DNA of 64,000 nucleotides from Chlorophyllum brunneum (GCA_963576785.1 OY756141.1:1860001-1924000), one strand, 5' to 3'. Counted from the first letter of the stretch, positions 1 to 14,410 are shown. Notes: generated by a model from the letters alone, not told the origin. Translations and numbers: made by a program.

Positions 1-1345
<1,345 letters not shown>

Positions 1346-1586
1346 GATTGGAGGATCTGGGTGAGGGATAGTCGCAGGCAGGACGGATTAAATATACAGG
1401 GAGCCTCACAATTAATGTCACGTTGCTTGAGTCTCGTGACACTGACCGAATCCTACCCCGACGCCCCTGAGCTGCCCCAAACGGGCCAAGTCGCCTAAAT
1501 ACTGCTGCATTCACCTCTTATCCAACTTGCTCAACCTCCCTCTCCTATACGCTGTGTACACTCTCGCCCCCTCTACTTCCTCGGCG

Positions 1587-3373
1587 ATGTCCTCGATATG
1601 CCCTCCGCAAACTGCCACCTCAGTCTTTTGGAAGTCGTTGGCCTGTTGTTCGATTGTCACGAATGCGTATGGCTTTCCTTTCGGTAGCTTCCTGCCCATA
1701 ATTACTGAACGCTGCTTCTTACCAGACTATGTTCCGGGGGAATCTTCATGTTTCCCTTAATGTCACCTATCCTTGCTGATCGATGTCGACTGACCCAACC
1801 CCAGCTGACGACTGTCGTTCTCGCGTGAGTCGCAGTTCCCAACCTTACCCCATGGCGCTCACCCCTTGATTTCATCATGCAGGGCAATGATGGGCCAATA
1901 TCCTTTTGCCGCTCTGGCTGGCAAGCTGATTGATCACTACGGACCCTCACTCTGCTCTGCCATCGCAGCGATACTTTACTCTACAGCTTTCAGCTCATTT
2001 TCGTACCATGTCTACGCCGCAGCTGCTGATTCTACGAACTCCTCAATCTCAACTTACCTTACGATTTCTTTTTGCTTCGCTGGCATGGCTACTGTATTCT
2101 CGTGAGCCTTTGTCCGACTCCAATAGCGCCCCTGTACCGATTACCATCCCAGATACTTCTCCTTCCTCTTTGCTGCGTCACGCTTGTTCCCTCAACAGCC
2201 TGGTGTTGCATCTGGCACTAGTATGGCACTCTTTGGCCTTTCCCCTCTTTTCCTCACCTATGTGGCCTCGAATTGGTTCACAAATCACTATACGGGCACC
2301 CTACAAGTCGTTCCGTTTACCGTCTGCCTCGCTGTGGCTGCTGGCATTGTGCACCTTGTTGGTGCCTTGGCATTTGGCTGCGCGGGTCTTAACTCGAAGG
2401 ATGAGCACACTGCCTCCCGTGACCCGGAGCTCCCCCCAAGCGAAACGTCACAACTTCTTCCCCGCTCTCAACGGGATGAGTATATTCCGGAACTACATAT
2501 CAAAGCCGACTCTACTCTGGGTTTTTTGACTCAAGGTCAACTATGGTTACTCGTCCTGTTCTGCATTTGCGTTTTTGGCGCTGTGAGTACTACATTCTCA
2601 CCGACGTCGGGCTCCCTGCTTACGCTGATTTACCCCAGTCAGAAATGATCATTTCCAATATTGGTACTATCGTCGCGGCTCTACCTTCCACAGCGTCCGA
2701 TAAACTGGTATCCGGCTCCGTAACCATGATCGACAACACAGCTCAACAAGTCCGGTTGATCTCAATCGCGAATACGTCTACGAGGATCCTAATTGGGCCT
2801 TTGGCAGACTATGTTTCGCCTGTTGCATCTTATCTCCCAAACGGTACCATCGTGCATGCAAGAAAACACCGCGTTAGCCGCGTCAGCTTCCTCTTTGTTT
2901 CCGCCGTCCTTCTGATGTTTACATTTATCTGGACGTCTTTCGGAGTCACGACACAGGACGATATATGGATACTAAGGTCAGTTGTGTTCTAATACTCTAG
3001 AATCAGATGCTCAACCATCCAATAGTCTTGGGATAGGGATGGGCTATAGCGCTACTTTTACTGTCATGTAAGTATCTTCCTGCCCAAATTGACGCCGCCA
3101 CTGATCATTTATGATAGCCCAAGCATCGTTTCGTCCGTCTGGGGCCTTAAGAACCTTGGACGCAACTTTGGCATTTTGATGTATGCGCCTTTCACGGGTA
3201 CGCCCGTGTTCTCCTACATCTATGCCTTTGTCTCGCAATCACATAACAAGGGCAACGGAATCTGTCGAGGTACGGAATGCTGGCAGACTACGTTCCGTCT
3301 CACAGGTTTCACCTCATTGCTCGCCGCTGTAATAGCCACGATACTCTGGCAGCAGTGGAGAGGGAGGCTTTGA
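1587..3373 (+). CDS. MCH1: Mch1-like major facilitator transporter
   Basis: Probable membrane transporter of the major facilitator superfamily, closest by eye to yeast Mch1, a monocarboxylate-permease-like protein of the vacuole whose substrate is not established. Exons: 1587-1666, 1726-1824, 1883-2101, 2153-2582, 2639-2976, 3026-3067, 3118-3373, giving 487 residues, the usual Mch1 length (about 486). The first exon ends in SIVTNA and the second continues LCSGGIFMFPLMSPILADR, the first membrane segment; then come MMGQYPFAALAGKLIDHYGP, a loop near residues 210-250 rich in charged residues, and a second helical half with SIVSSVWGLKNLGRNFG. The loop between halves has ETSQLLPRS, resembling the dileucine-type motif of vacuolar proteins (inference). 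The next gene follows on the same strand at 3776. Confidence 0.85.
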
Positions 3374-3775
3374 TTCTTATATACACCTTATACCATTTTT
3401 CTTGGGCTAGGAATATCGGACTTCATGTATTTTCCCTTCATGATACCAACAACGCAATACACTTATGGTTAGGCTTACTTTCATGTGCTGCGGTGGTGAT
3501 GGCCTTGGCCATAGCCATAGCCACAGTTTCCATGGGCCCGGTTTGAACTCTCGTGTCGGCAAACCCATTTCATGCTCACAACCATCCTGAGAGACGCTGA
3601 ATCCTGGGTACTGAAGTACTAAATATTGATTACCGACTGATCGGTTTTTTTAACGAGCCGATGGCATCAGCATGCCGAGCAAGGGCCCTCGTCATGTTTT
3701 AATGAAATACATATCTCAAACTCACGAATTCCTGTTCTCCTATCCCATCCTCTCCAGTAAAAGGAATAATCAATC
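3374..3775 (+). other. Intergenic, 402 bases
   Basis: Holds the 3' flank of the transporter gene and the upstream region of the AIG1-like gene. I see no conserved reading frame, RNA gene or repeat; a run of six T at about 3645-3650 and AAATAC-type stretches would fit a 3' end but nothing more can be said. Confidence 0.5.
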
Positions 3776-4675
3776 ATGCAACCACGGTCGGACGAGATGA
3801 TCATCCCAAGGCTGATATTGCATGCCGGGGGTGCTGGAACTATTTTCTATGGATACAATGGCCTGAAGCAGCTGCAGGTTTTCGCAGAGATGGAAGCACA
3901 GAGCTGCGGGTTCTGGCAATACCTGACGATACAAGGGTGAGCCCACCTTAGCATCGGCGGCCGTGCGTGCTCACACTGGCTAGAAGAATCTACCTCGCGG
4001 GGCTGACTGTGGTTGTTAGTCTGGTCATCGACCTCTTTCCGTCTATCGCCAGTGAGCGATTCTCGCTCTATCATGGTACACAGGCGATTGACACCAGCTA
4101 GTCATGAGGGTCGTTAAACGGTCTTTACTCATGTTGGCTTTGCCAGTAAGCGATGTTGATATGGTTTAAACACACTTTCACATCATATCCGCCAGCTGAA
4201 TTTTGTCATTTTTTCCATCTACTGGTCCCTCATTCTGTTCTTGCCGGCTATGATTCTGCAGAAGGTAAAAGATTTTTCGGACGACTCCCTGTCTTCGCGA
4301 GCCATGATAGAAATGCTCTTCTACATGCCTCTGGGCATGGACCTGGCTCTACATGCTGCACCTGTTATCACCCTCGCCTTGGATTTCCTGCTGTTTGAAC
4401 GCAGATACAACCAGAAGGCAACCACCGTTTTGGCACCCTTGATCACATTAGTGTATACCATTTGGTATGGCTGGTGGGTAGAACGTTGTGGGGACAGAAA
4501 TAATGGAATATGTATGTACTTATTCGATGCATCCATTCTGGGGCTCACGCCAGTGTGACTAGTCCCATATCCATTCCTCACGGACAATCCTCTCGGCATT
4601 CGTTTGGCAATTTATGCAGCAGCGGGATTAATTGCACCTCTGTCTTTTTGGTTTCTCAATAGCATCCATCCTTGA
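3776..4675 (+). CDS. FAR-17a/AIG1-like multi-pass membrane protein
   Basis: Member of the FAR-17a/AIG1-like family; human AIG1 and ADTRP hydrolyse fatty-acid esters of hydroxy fatty acids with a conserved Thr and His. Exons: 3776-3936, 3984-4051, 4102-4145, 4196-4511, 4563-4675, giving 233 residues, normal for the family. Visible features: an N-terminal IPRLILHAGG segment, LTIQGRIYLAG, the conserved SIYWSLILFLP, then DLALHAAPVITLALDFLLFE, where the histidine in DLALHA sits where the family His is expected, and TIWYGWWVE. Five or six hydrophobic spans can be seen. All splice sites are GT-AG and all phases match. That it is an esterase in this fungus is inference from the family. Confidence 0.85.
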
Positions 4676-4818
4676 TTCTTTGGTTCTCTTCATTTATGTA
4701 TCGCCGGTGTCCAACATGAAGGCGCCGGACGATTCATTGACCAGAATTAGAATTACTTGTGTGACATAGATCTCTTTGACCCAACCCATATGGAGCTGAA
4801 ACGTAGCGCTTGAAATTT

Positions 4819-5584
4819 ATGCGCCAGACACATCCCTTACCAGGTCATCCAGAATTCTCTGTCCTTGACTGTCCAGGCTACAGAGAGTATCGCGTCGAAA
4901 ATTTCTACATTGCCCGTGATGGCTCAGGTAGAACCGTGCACAGGGCAACTGGACTGTCATGGCATTGTGTATTATTCCCTGTCTTGTTTTCCTTGACACA
5001 GGTATTTCTTTGTCCTCGTCGTGAATCAGTAACTGCTGGCAGTGGCTGACGGGTGCATGGTAGACATTTGGCCCATGGTGGTTTGTATCCTGGGCACTAG
5101 CTGTTACGGTCTTCTTCTACGCAAAATTCACGCAGGTCGTAGCTGGTAGGTTTATCACCTTCTTTGCGTGTTCCCGCCTGATGCTAGTCCAACAGAGGCG
5201 GTTCTTGTCATCTCTCCTCACGGGATCCAGCTGGAGACCCACAGAGGACTGCCCCGCCGGCCACTTTTTGTCTCGAGACGCTTCATCCCCCTAACAAACC
5301 TACAGGATGTTATTATTAACGAAACATTACATGGCTGGAATGTGCGATATTATCTTGTGGCCGTGAAGGAGCATCCGTCCATTGGATTTTCTCTTGACGT
5401 GGCCTTTGAGGTGGGTCTGCCCAATTGCATGCTTGTTGGTCCGTGCTGACTACGATGGTTAAAGAATGTACTTCCCCGACTGCCCATCCTTTTAGAGGTT
5501 TTTCAAGGCATACATGATATGTTAGTAGACGGACGTGAGAACAAACGAGAGGAGATAGTTCCAGACGATGACTACCGCCTATAG
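4819..5584 (+). CDS. GPI15: GPI-GlcNAc transferase subunit (PIG-H/Gpi15)
   Basis: Small subunit of the ER enzyme that moves GlcNAc to phosphatidylinositol, the first step of GPI-anchor synthesis. Exons: 4819-5001, 5064-5145, 5196-5410, 5465-5584, giving 199 residues, normal for PIG-H. The second exon encodes the hydrophobic hairpin (FGPWWFVSWALAVTVFFYAKF). The third carries the PIG-H domain core: EAVLVISPHGIQLETH, then SRRFIPLTNLQDVIINE and GWNVRYYLVAV, all hallmark strings. The end LPRLPILLEVFQGIHDMLVDG matches the family C-terminus. Start ATG at 4819 is the first in-frame Met; an upstream TTG codon extends the frame by three residues only. It follows the AIG1-like gene by 143 bases on the same strand. 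Confidence 0.9.
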
Positions 5585-5853
5585 CAGGGTATAAGATGTG
5601 TGCCATCACTGCAGCGACTTCTTGGTTGTCGTATGTGGCTTGAGGCTGGTACCTCCCTTAGCCAGCTGTGCATCTATGGTTTCTGTATCCTAGGAATCTT
5701 GTCGTATGCCTGGTATCATTACTTATAACTAGAGCGCCTCACACAGTTTAACTGACCTGGCGAGAAACTGCGATCAGAATTGTATTTGTCTCGATTACTC
5801 TTTAGTTAACGTTTACCCACAGCGCTTTATTGCTGTACCTCTGAAAATCCACC

Positions 5854-6371
5854 ATGGACACACTGCAAGCAGGAACTCAGTTGCCCCAGGACAAAGATGA
5901 AGATAATAAACGTGCTCAGGAAGAACAGATGCGCCGAGATGTCATGGCTACTGTTCTGGATGCGGCTGCTCGTGAGCGTTGTGCGTTGCCCTCCCTGTCT
6001 CTCTCCACCTTGTTCCTCATACGTGACTTTCCGTCAAGTATCCAGGATCGCTCTCGTCAGCCCAGAACGGGCCAAGCAGACCGAGGAGATCCTTTTGCGA
6101 ATGGCACAGTCAGGTCAGCTCAGAGGGAGAGTGACAGAAGAACAGTTGATCGGTTTTTTGGATCAGGTACGTCGTTGGGCCGCTGCGATGCGTTGATTGT
6201 GTAAGTAAACTTTTGTCCTAGATAGAGGACTCCAGTTTAAAAGGTGCTCCCAAGAAATCTACAATCGTGGTAAGCCATCCGCGGAATCACTGTTGGAGGT
6301 GTGTATTCTCAAGTCTTCCCTTTCAGTTCCACCGGAGAAAGGGCTTAGATGACGATGACTTCGACATATGA
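5854..6371 (+). CDS. PDCD5: PDCD5-family DNA-binding protein
   Basis: Small helical protein of the PDCD5/TFAR19 family, conserved from archaea to man; in animals linked to apoptosis and to the TRiC chaperonin, in yeast (YMR074C) poorly defined. Exons: 5854-5980, 6039-6166, 6222-6269, 6327-6371, giving 115 residues, the usual size. Diagnostic strings are MRRDVMATVLDAAARERLSRIALV spread across the first splice, SPERAKQTEEILLRMAQSGQL, VTEEQLIGFLDQ and the C-terminal VFHRRKGLDDDD acidic tail. It ends 164 bases from the end of PAN2 on the other strand, so the two transcripts converge. Confidence 0.92.
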
Positions 6372-6535
6372 CGAATCGTTTACTTCCTTACTGAGATTCG
6401 AATTCACTATTGATTAATGCGACATCAAGCGGGCAAATACAGAAAATGATACACCATGCAAAAGTCATTATCAGCGGTCAAACAAGAACAGCAACGATAC
6501 AAATAAATTAGATAGCGAGGAAACGATGGTTGAGA

Positions 6536-9500
6536 TCACCTCCTCCAGTTACGGTTCGCTGGTGGACGGTGCAAGGGGTATCCAGCCATTGGGTGGGCAG
6601 CGGTGTAAAGCTGTGCAAAGTTGGGGTCAAAGATGGATCCTGGATGACCAAAGTAAGGTGACTGTATTGGTAGGGGTGGGGAAGTATGTTCAAGTGTCGA
6701 GTTAGCTGGTTGATCTGGGAGCGCCGGAGGCCTGAAGTTCTGCAGTCGTGGTCGTGATGAGCAGAAAAACTCCCTGAGATGTGATCACGGAGACATACAT
6801 ATTGACGTCCCTCCTTGTAAAGATTTTCTAGCTTTTGGTCGAATATCCCCTGCTCTTCAAATGTTTGAAAGGCATTGTAGAGCTTCAGAGCAGAGCGTGC
6901 ATCCTCTATAGAATCGTGTGTTTCCTGTTGTATGTGTTCGCCGAGGACGAACCATGAGAGGAAGCGTAAAGATAAGCGGCGCTGACGGTCTTTCAGGAAG
7001 TACAAGTCGACAGTATCGATTACTTGATGAGGAGGAACATGCAGATCTATATAATTAGTCAGTGCTGACCAGTTTGAGTTGGATAAGGCTCACTGATTAT
7101 GCGGAAATCTTTGGAAAGGCCATGACCAATGAAAATACACCCACGATCAACTAAAAGTCGTAACTTCTTGTACGCGACTTTCAATGGCGTCAGTGTCATC
7201 CTCGTCAGGGACGGATCCAGGTCACCCGCTGTCGCATATACCTGAGTCTGCTAAAACGGCGAGGTCGTTGAGTCGTTACGTACGCTTAATTCCCGAGAAT
7301 TCCGTGAGGTAGTCCACGATGATCTCACTAGTGTGTATATGATCGTCGATGAACGGCAGCCCTTGGCGGGGCCCATCTCCCCGCAGGACAGATACTCTTG
7401 CCAGACTTAACCTCGCCGGACGAATAACCTTCGTACTCCCGTCCGATCGGAACTCCAATTCCTCCTGAATAAAAAGTCAATTGCATATCGTTCCCGACCA
7501 TGATAATGCATGCCTGTTGCATCTTGACAAATTCCGCGTCGATAGCAACTACAGTTCCCAGTGTGGGTAATTCATCTGGATGTAGTGGATCATGTTTTAT
7601 GAGTGAAGCGTCGCGGCGCCTAGAGAACGATCAAAAAGTGTAGATATGGGATAAAGGTGACGGACAGGGCAATGGAAGTATCCTGGTACAGGATGGATGG
7701 ATCAAGTTCATCGGGTAGTTGACTGAAGTCCAGGGTAGATTGCATATTGTATCTTTCAAGGTAGATGATCGCAGGGACCTGTATGAGGGGTGTTGAGCTC
7801 GCCTGACTTGTAACGGTGCAGCCCCTCACCTTCCACTGGTCTGGGAAGCTCAGAGCTTCCTCTTCTGAGATGTTATTTACCACAAAATCGTTGAAAAGAA
7901 ACCAGGGACTTGTCAAACCCTCTTTGTCCTCTGCCTCTGGAACTGTTCTCAAGATAAGCATCCAAGCCTTCAAGCTGCAAGCTGATTATAATACCTTTGA
8001 TGACAGCTACCAAGTGCGAAGGTTTGTTCTTGGTCTTCACCTGCAGGACAATTGCCTATATACGTTAGAATCAGCGGACTCAGCGGACACTTGGAAAGGA
8101 ATCGCTTACCCTAACAATGTATGAAGCAATTTCGGGGTCGTCTGTTCCATCAATTTGACCATGAAGATTGACCTGGGCCGGCAAGAATAACTTGTTCCTG
8201 TTATCCTGCCAAAACTGCCAAGTTTCCTCGTTGTAAACATTGGCGTTGATAACCAATACAGGCGGCAGGACTCGGGAAGGAATATATCGTTTGGAGGTAA
8301 AGATGGCGAGGTGCTTGCATACTGGACAGGTTGTCTTGTGTGAGATATTTCGCAAGAGTGAGTTTCGCAGGATAACGGAAAACTCAGCAGGGACTGGTTG
8401 TTCGCTGTTGACTTGCTATGAAATCAAATAAGTTGATTAGAAAGCCGGGCTAACATTGGGATTACACACCCTGCGAGGGTACATCAGGTCGATGATGTGA
8501 GTCATGCCCCCCTTTTCACGAGTGTTTTTACAGCTCATACAAGTCACCACATTTTTTCCGTCGATGCCCATCAGTTGTGTGACAGGAGACGGTACGAATG
8601 TATCCCGAGGTGCATACAATGGCGTCCGCTTCACTAAAACAGGATTTGCGGAGAAACTGCCTTCATTGCTCAAGTGATCGATCAGGAACCTATTGAATAC
8701 CTGGATCTTGTGAGCATAATCAACATCTATGGTGTCCCTGCCATAGTCTATAAGTTCAATAGCGTTGGCAGCTTTTGGAAATCAGGGGAGAGATTATCTG
8801 TGGGGAAAGACTACACGTACTTTGCGCCAGGACACCGACGACTTTACAAAAGTTGCTTGTTTGACAGTTCGTCCCTTTCGCATCCTCCAGCATGCGAACA
8901 ACAAAGCCAAGTTCACAGAGCAAGCAGTTTTCTCTCGAACAACTAGTAGTAATATGGGATTTGGCGAGATGTCGGATTGGCCATAGGTAGTGCATGACCT
9001 GGACGACAGGGTTTGTATAGGAATTCAGTATGTGGGTTTCGAGTCCACTGAAGGAGGTCTTGTTATAAAACCTATTTCAGGGTGAGCAAAATCGTCTTCC
9101 CGTAAATTCAGACACGGACCCAAAGTCAAAATCTTCGACACCAAATTTAGAGTACTCAATCTCAACTCTGCGGTACATTATAGGTACTTCTTCAGCGACG
9201 TCATGGAAGGAGTTGTCCAGGCTCTGCAGCCTCATCAGTAAATGCTCCAGGCCGATAGTAAATGGTCACACATTATTCTGTCGTGAATGCCCGCTCCTGA
9301 AACGGCCGTTCGGCTTCCGCGCTGCGGCAGTGGAAACATTGCGGCGTCCCTTTAGTTCCTTGGGCATTGCGGCGTAAGCCACATTGTCGTTGATTTTCAT
9401 TGTACCCAAGATTTGGGAAGGTATCTTGGATGGAGGTGGATAGGTGACACCAGTTGGTGCTAGGAGAGGCGTCCAGGAGGAAAACAATGGGGAGTCGAAG

Positions 9501-10771
9501 TAAGGCAGACCAATGGTGTTCAGAGAGCTAATGGGATGGTGTCAGAACTTGAACTTGGTTGTATTCTTGCGTGCATAAACCCACGTTGAATCTGTCCACT
9601 CTATTTCGGGGACGTGTTCTGGCGTGTCGATCCATGTTGTTGGTTGCCCATCGAATCCATTGAAGGGCATGTTACTGCCTTCTTCTGCTTGTGACATTAT
9701 ATGTATCATGCTGTCGGCATCTCCAAAAGCCATAAAGGTACCGGTTGGCGATATGGACATCGAGGTAATATAGGAGGCAATGTTGAGCTGAACGTGGCTA
9801 GTCAAGATGACCGCTACTTGACTTGTCGGTCGACATACCTGGTAGAATTCGCTAGGTGTGCTAAGATTTGATGCGTCCATAATGTGGATTAGGCCTTGAT
9901 CGGAAACTACAGCTATGCTCGAAGATCGTTTAGGGAGAATGTGAATGAAAGCGGGACTGGAAGAAAATGGCAGAGGTGGGAGTGCGCGCATAGTTCGGAT
10001 ATCATAAACTTTGACCAATGGATCTGGAAATGGCCGCGATTGCCTGGAAAAGATTCTCTTGACAGCACCTGGGCAGCAATGACAAGAAACCCACCTTTCT
10101 GAATGTCCGATCGTGAATATGTAATTCCCTGTGGTCTGAAGACCTTGTATCGAGCACTGGTGTGCTTTCACTACCTTGTGTTCACCCCCCCCTGAGCGTG
10201 CCATGCCGGTCCTTGGGTCATGAAGACGGAGGGAACCATCCGCAGAACCAGATATTAGCGCCGATGATGAGAACTGGAGGTGGGTTACCACAGAAGAAGT
10301 TGGGACTTTGCGCACGACATTTCCCGTCATGGAATTGAGAAATAGCATCTCGAGTCCAGCTATCGAAAGCACCAAAGAATGGGACGAATTGACTGCATCG
10401 GAAAATGTGGTGACTGCTGCAGGTGATCTAACATGGTTGAGCAAGTGGTTCTCTGGGACAAGGGATGGGTCGACGCACCGATGAAACCATTTGTTCATCC
10501 CGCCCTTCGCCCAGGATCCCAAGCCTTCACTTGCCGAACCGAGGGCACGGACATAATTGTCACCTGCGGAAATCTTGCTCACTGCAAGATTTCCGCCCAC
10601 AGGGAAAAAAATACCACGGTAGCCACGGGAAGTATAAATCCCCGTTACAACGCCACTGTTGGCGCCTGCCCAGAGGATGTCCGAGACTGGATCGAAGGAC
10701 AGTGCTGTGACGGAAGACGGCACTGGGTGTCCTGTTGAGACTGGATTAATGGGGCGGTAGGTAGTCGACAT
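6536..10771 (-). CDS. PAN2: PAN2 poly(A) ribonuclease catalytic subunit
   Basis: Catalytic subunit of the Pan2-Pan3 deadenylase that trims mRNA poly(A) tails in the cytoplasm. Sixteen exons: 10095-10771, 9839-10043, 9585-9787, 9272-9527, 9120-9223, 8821-9071, 8470-8771, 8110-8415, 7995-8040, 7830-7936, 7666-7778, 7514-7619, 7284-7464, 7094-7228, 6799-7046, 6536-6739; total 1,147 residues, as expected. Domains in order: WD40 propeller (about 1-360), linker, ubiquitin-hydrolase-like domain starting FYNKTSFSGLETHILNSYTN (no catalytic Cys, as in other Pan2) with Cys pairs CMSC and CPVC, then the DEDDh exonuclease: VAIDAEFVKM, GHGLSKDFRIIN and HDSIEDARSALKLY supply D, E, D, H and D. The intron at 7465-7513 appears to begin with GC rather than GT. 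ATG at 10771 is the first Met; a TTG five codons earlier is in frame. Confidence 0.95.
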
Positions 10772-11022
10772 CTGGCCGAGTGCCAACTACGTTCAACGGT
10801 GAGCTTCAGGGCTGACGTTCGCCGTTCAATACCCAACTTTTGAGGGCCAGCGGTTAGTTGGAATCTTGGTCACTTTGTTCCGATTACATAACTTGTTGTA
10901 TATAATAATGATCTACGTCGGACTCGAAACGACAAAACCCACGGAAAGAAACGAATTAGAGTTACAAGGAGAGTAGCGGTAGAGGAGTCACATCACAGCA
11001 ATGATGATAAGGGAGATAAATA

Positions 11023-14000
11023 TTATACAGGTTCTGCAGCTTCGAGGTGAACGCCCCGTGTGCTATCGAGGCGACGATTCAGTTCAATACCTGATATCTT
11101 GAAAGACTGAGCGGGTAGTGCGCTATGCGGACCGTCATTCAGTGACGGACGAGGTATCTTGATAGTTGGCGAATGTGCAGCCTTTGCACGAGATAAATTG
11201 GAGGTGAGGCGTCCATCTTGACTGAGGTTCGTAGAATTCATCAACAGTGGAGAAAAGGATCTGGGAGTGGAGAGAGTGAAAGAAGAGACATGAAGCAAGA
11301 TCGCGAACTCCTCCGTCATCTTGGTGAGCTTGTGGATCGAGGTCCGAAGAGCGGAAGGTACTGAGTGCGTAACGCTATGAGTCTTGACAAAGCCGGAAAC
11401 CTTTACTACAATCTAAGATATGCTCGTCAGCCTGCGTAGACCAATTCCTGACATGAGGTTGCTAACCTTAAGGAAGAGTTGTGCATCTTCTTGTAACAAC
11501 CTCTTTTCTGACGTCAAATCACCGCTATGCACCTTGGATATAATCTCAGAGAGGTTCGCTGTGACCAATTGTGCCTGTTCCAATGTTGCGCGTACTTCCC
11601 GCTCGTTCTGTTCTGATCCGGTCAGCAACGTATCTGCGGCCATGTTCCAAACTTTTGGGGCAGTCTCCACAGCGTTCTGTATAGAACTCAAGGCTTCAAA
11701 GTCGACTTTACGTTTCGAGCTTCCCGCTGAGTCCGGGAAGGGGGGTTTCGCCACGAAGGAAGGAGAAGATGAAGGTGAATAATTTGAATTTGACTTCTGA
11801 GAATCATAGCGGACATGGGATCTCAGGCGCTCTTCGGATGAGTTTGAGTTCCAAAACGGCAGAGGCAAAGGAACCTTTGTTGTAGAAGATAGCACAGGGG
11901 CAGTCGCCTGTCGTTTTGGCGTGCGCAGTGTTGGAATATGAGGGGCGGGGCCTGCTAGTACACCTCCTGTGAATGTAGAGGGTGTATCATAAGAAGGTAA
12001 CTTTTTCCCGATTTCGACATCCTTGGAACTGAAGGAACCTGCGTGTCTGCGTGCGGTTCGGTTTCGGATTGAGACACCAACTCGTAGAGTATGCTGCGAA
12101 GGGACCTCAAGCGCAGAGACACTCTCCGAGGGTTGTGACGGAGTGCCTTTAGTACGCAAATAGGATTTCAGGTTATTGACATGGCCTTGCATTGATTTCC
12201 AGGCACCAGCTATCTCAGCTGTGGCTGCGTACATTTCAAGGGTCATCCATCTCGAAAAACGAAGATCCTCTCCAGGATCAATTTGGAGCCGTAAGATCAG
12301 GACGTTAACGGCTTTGCCAAAGGCTACTGCACAGTCCCTACACCTTTCGATGAGAGTCCGGCATACTGCAGGTGTAGGTAGGGAAGTTCGGCTAGTCGAG
12401 TCGAATTGCTCCAAAGCTTGTATGAATTGCATCATATCGAAATGGGCTGGATCAAGAACCTTGCGTAGCACCACAGAAAACCTATCATCGATGACAAGTG
12501 CAGCGTATTGTTCCAGGGATTGATAGATCTGGCACATGGCAAAAAGCAACGATCTAGCCGACTCAGCCAAGTTTGTTAGATGCTGAGGAAGTGGGTTGGA
12601 AAGGGGAAGCGTGGAGAGTCTTCGGAAGTAAGAGTTACGTTCTGTTGCTACAGAAATTCTTCTGACATGAGGAGAAATCGCAGATACAACGTCAGATGTA
12701 TCAGAGAGAGGGGAGGGCGTAATCAATTTTGGGCGGGTGGAAAGGGACGATGCTGATGAATGATGGAAGGAATCTTCTGCGTGGGGCCCGGCGAAATGGA
12801 ATGCACTATGAGAAAGGGGGGGTGTTGGGGGCGGACCGACGGTTGAAACATGGGCTTTGCGGAGGTCAGGGAGACTTTTCTTTCCTAGAAGAGCCGGGGC
12901 TAAAGGAGGTCGTACCCCTTCGGCACAAGACGCAGTTCGTGAGTGAAGAGGCGGGGGTTCGAAGTTTTGCATTTGGTCGAAAGAAGATGGTATCTCCAGA
13001 TCATAGTCTGACCTGGGGGATATCCCATCTCCGAAGGAATAAGTAGGGGAGCGTTCAGGGCTAGATGATCGCAGTATTCCCAAATGTAGAGGAGGAGGCT
13101 TGTTTAAAGATGGGGGTTCAGGTGAAGAAGTTTCATGGGGGGATTCAGTGATCAATGACAGGGACATGTTAGAATCCATCGAGTACGAACGGCCATGGTA
13201 TCCACCAGATTGGTCAAAATCCTCATTATGCATAGGGCAATGCAATAATTCATCTCTATGCATGGTATGAGTAGAATAACATGATTCGGCACGGGAAGGA
13301 CTAACATGCTCTTATCGAACCCAGCTCTTTCATAGTGGACCGAATCGTCATGTGGTCGGGATGATTCTGTTTCAATCCAGTTCTGGACACTTTGAATCCA
13401 TTCTTTCATTGAGTTGGCATCGTCAGGTCCCTGGCATTCCATGACGGTCCGCGGAGGCCATTCCATTGGGTTACGATCAGCCTGTAAGACTTCCAGTTTG
13501 TGAAACTGAGATAGATAGGTGGGGAGCCGCGATATTTTGTTCCGTGAAAAGCAGAAAACCTGTAAAGGCGGATTGGCATCCCCATAGTACACTCAGAAAA
13601 GACGAATACTCCGAACCCTGAGATTGACCAGACTCCCGGGCTCATTAGGGAACCTCCGGATTTTGTTGTGGCTTATGTCGAGGGTGTCGAGTGATTGGAT
13701 TAAGGTCAACTTGAAATCCGTCAGTCTTCGTTTTAGGAATGGCACTCAAAAAGAAAGCGTACTGCGCGAGGGAACGTCGAAAAACCATTGTGCTTAAGGT
13801 TAAGGTATCGTAAACGCGTTAAAAGCGCGAGCTCCGTTGGAAGTGTGGTCAGGCGATTATTACCAATGGCTATGCTGTTCCGTTTGCGTTATCAGGCCTA
13901 CATTCACCATGGAGAATACTACGCACCGTTTAACCAAACCCTCACCATTGGCGTCTACCTTTGTGGCAAGTTCTTCGGCAGCGTCGACACTGATGTCAGT

Positions 14001-14153
14001 AAGGTCAAGTTTCGAGAAGACCAGTGTCTCTCCATCGTCCGGAGAGTGGCTGAGAGCTTCTGCTATATGGTCATGGTTCAGCGAATTAGAACTAGTCGAC
14101 GAATTCCAGTAGGGAGAACGGAGGTTTGAGGGATCAACGGCCGATGTTGTCAT
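11023..14153 (-). CDS. SOG2: Sog2, leucine-rich repeat protein of the RAM pathway
   Basis: Scaffold of the RAM (regulation of Ace2 and morphogenesis) kinase network, which controls polar growth and cell separation. Exons: 13946-14153, 13763-13869, 13617-13709, 13306-13559, 11467-13255, 11023-11412, giving 946 residues. Residues about 70-190 form leucine-rich repeats ([71 protein letters not shown]). A long Ser/Pro-rich linker follows, then the Sog2 domain ([51 protein letters not shown]). All phases agree. The donor GTTCGG at 13611-13616 is unusual but the only one that keeps the repeat frame. It lies 251 bases downstream-side of PAN2 on the same strand. Confidence 0.9.
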
Positions 14154-14410
14154 GAAGCCGTCGAGAATTGCAGGCTTCCGGCTGAATGTTCAAACACCTG
14201 AGATAATGAGGGAATGTTTCAGGTATCCACAGGCTCACGACGAAGTTGAAGAGGCTGACTGCCGCCAGGGAGACCACGAAGTGGAGGTGGTTCCTGTGAG
14301 TGTTGAGTAAGCCGGTGGCTGTGCATTACCTTCAGGAGCTGGACACGTTAGGTTTTTTTTGACCTTATTGTCCTACATGATGTAGTGTCCAGAATACTCC
14401 GATTGCACAC

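Noticed and set aside
1511..1699. 62-codon minus-strand frame (MGRKLPKGKPYAF...) that reads like a small protein
   Set aside because: It is antisense to exon 1 and intron 1 of the Mch1-like gene, whose splice sites and conserved membrane segment fit well.
10044..10094. Reading PAN2's WD region as one unbroken exon
   Set aside because: The in-frame stretch VGFLSLLPRCCQENLF-like breaks a conserved WD40 strand and is bounded by good splice sites; removing 51 bases restores HSERQSRPFPDPLVKVYD.
11420..13046. Plus-strand frames of 105-120 codons
   Set aside because: Antisense to the long SOG2 exon; Ser/Pro-rich coding sequence often leaves open antisense frames.
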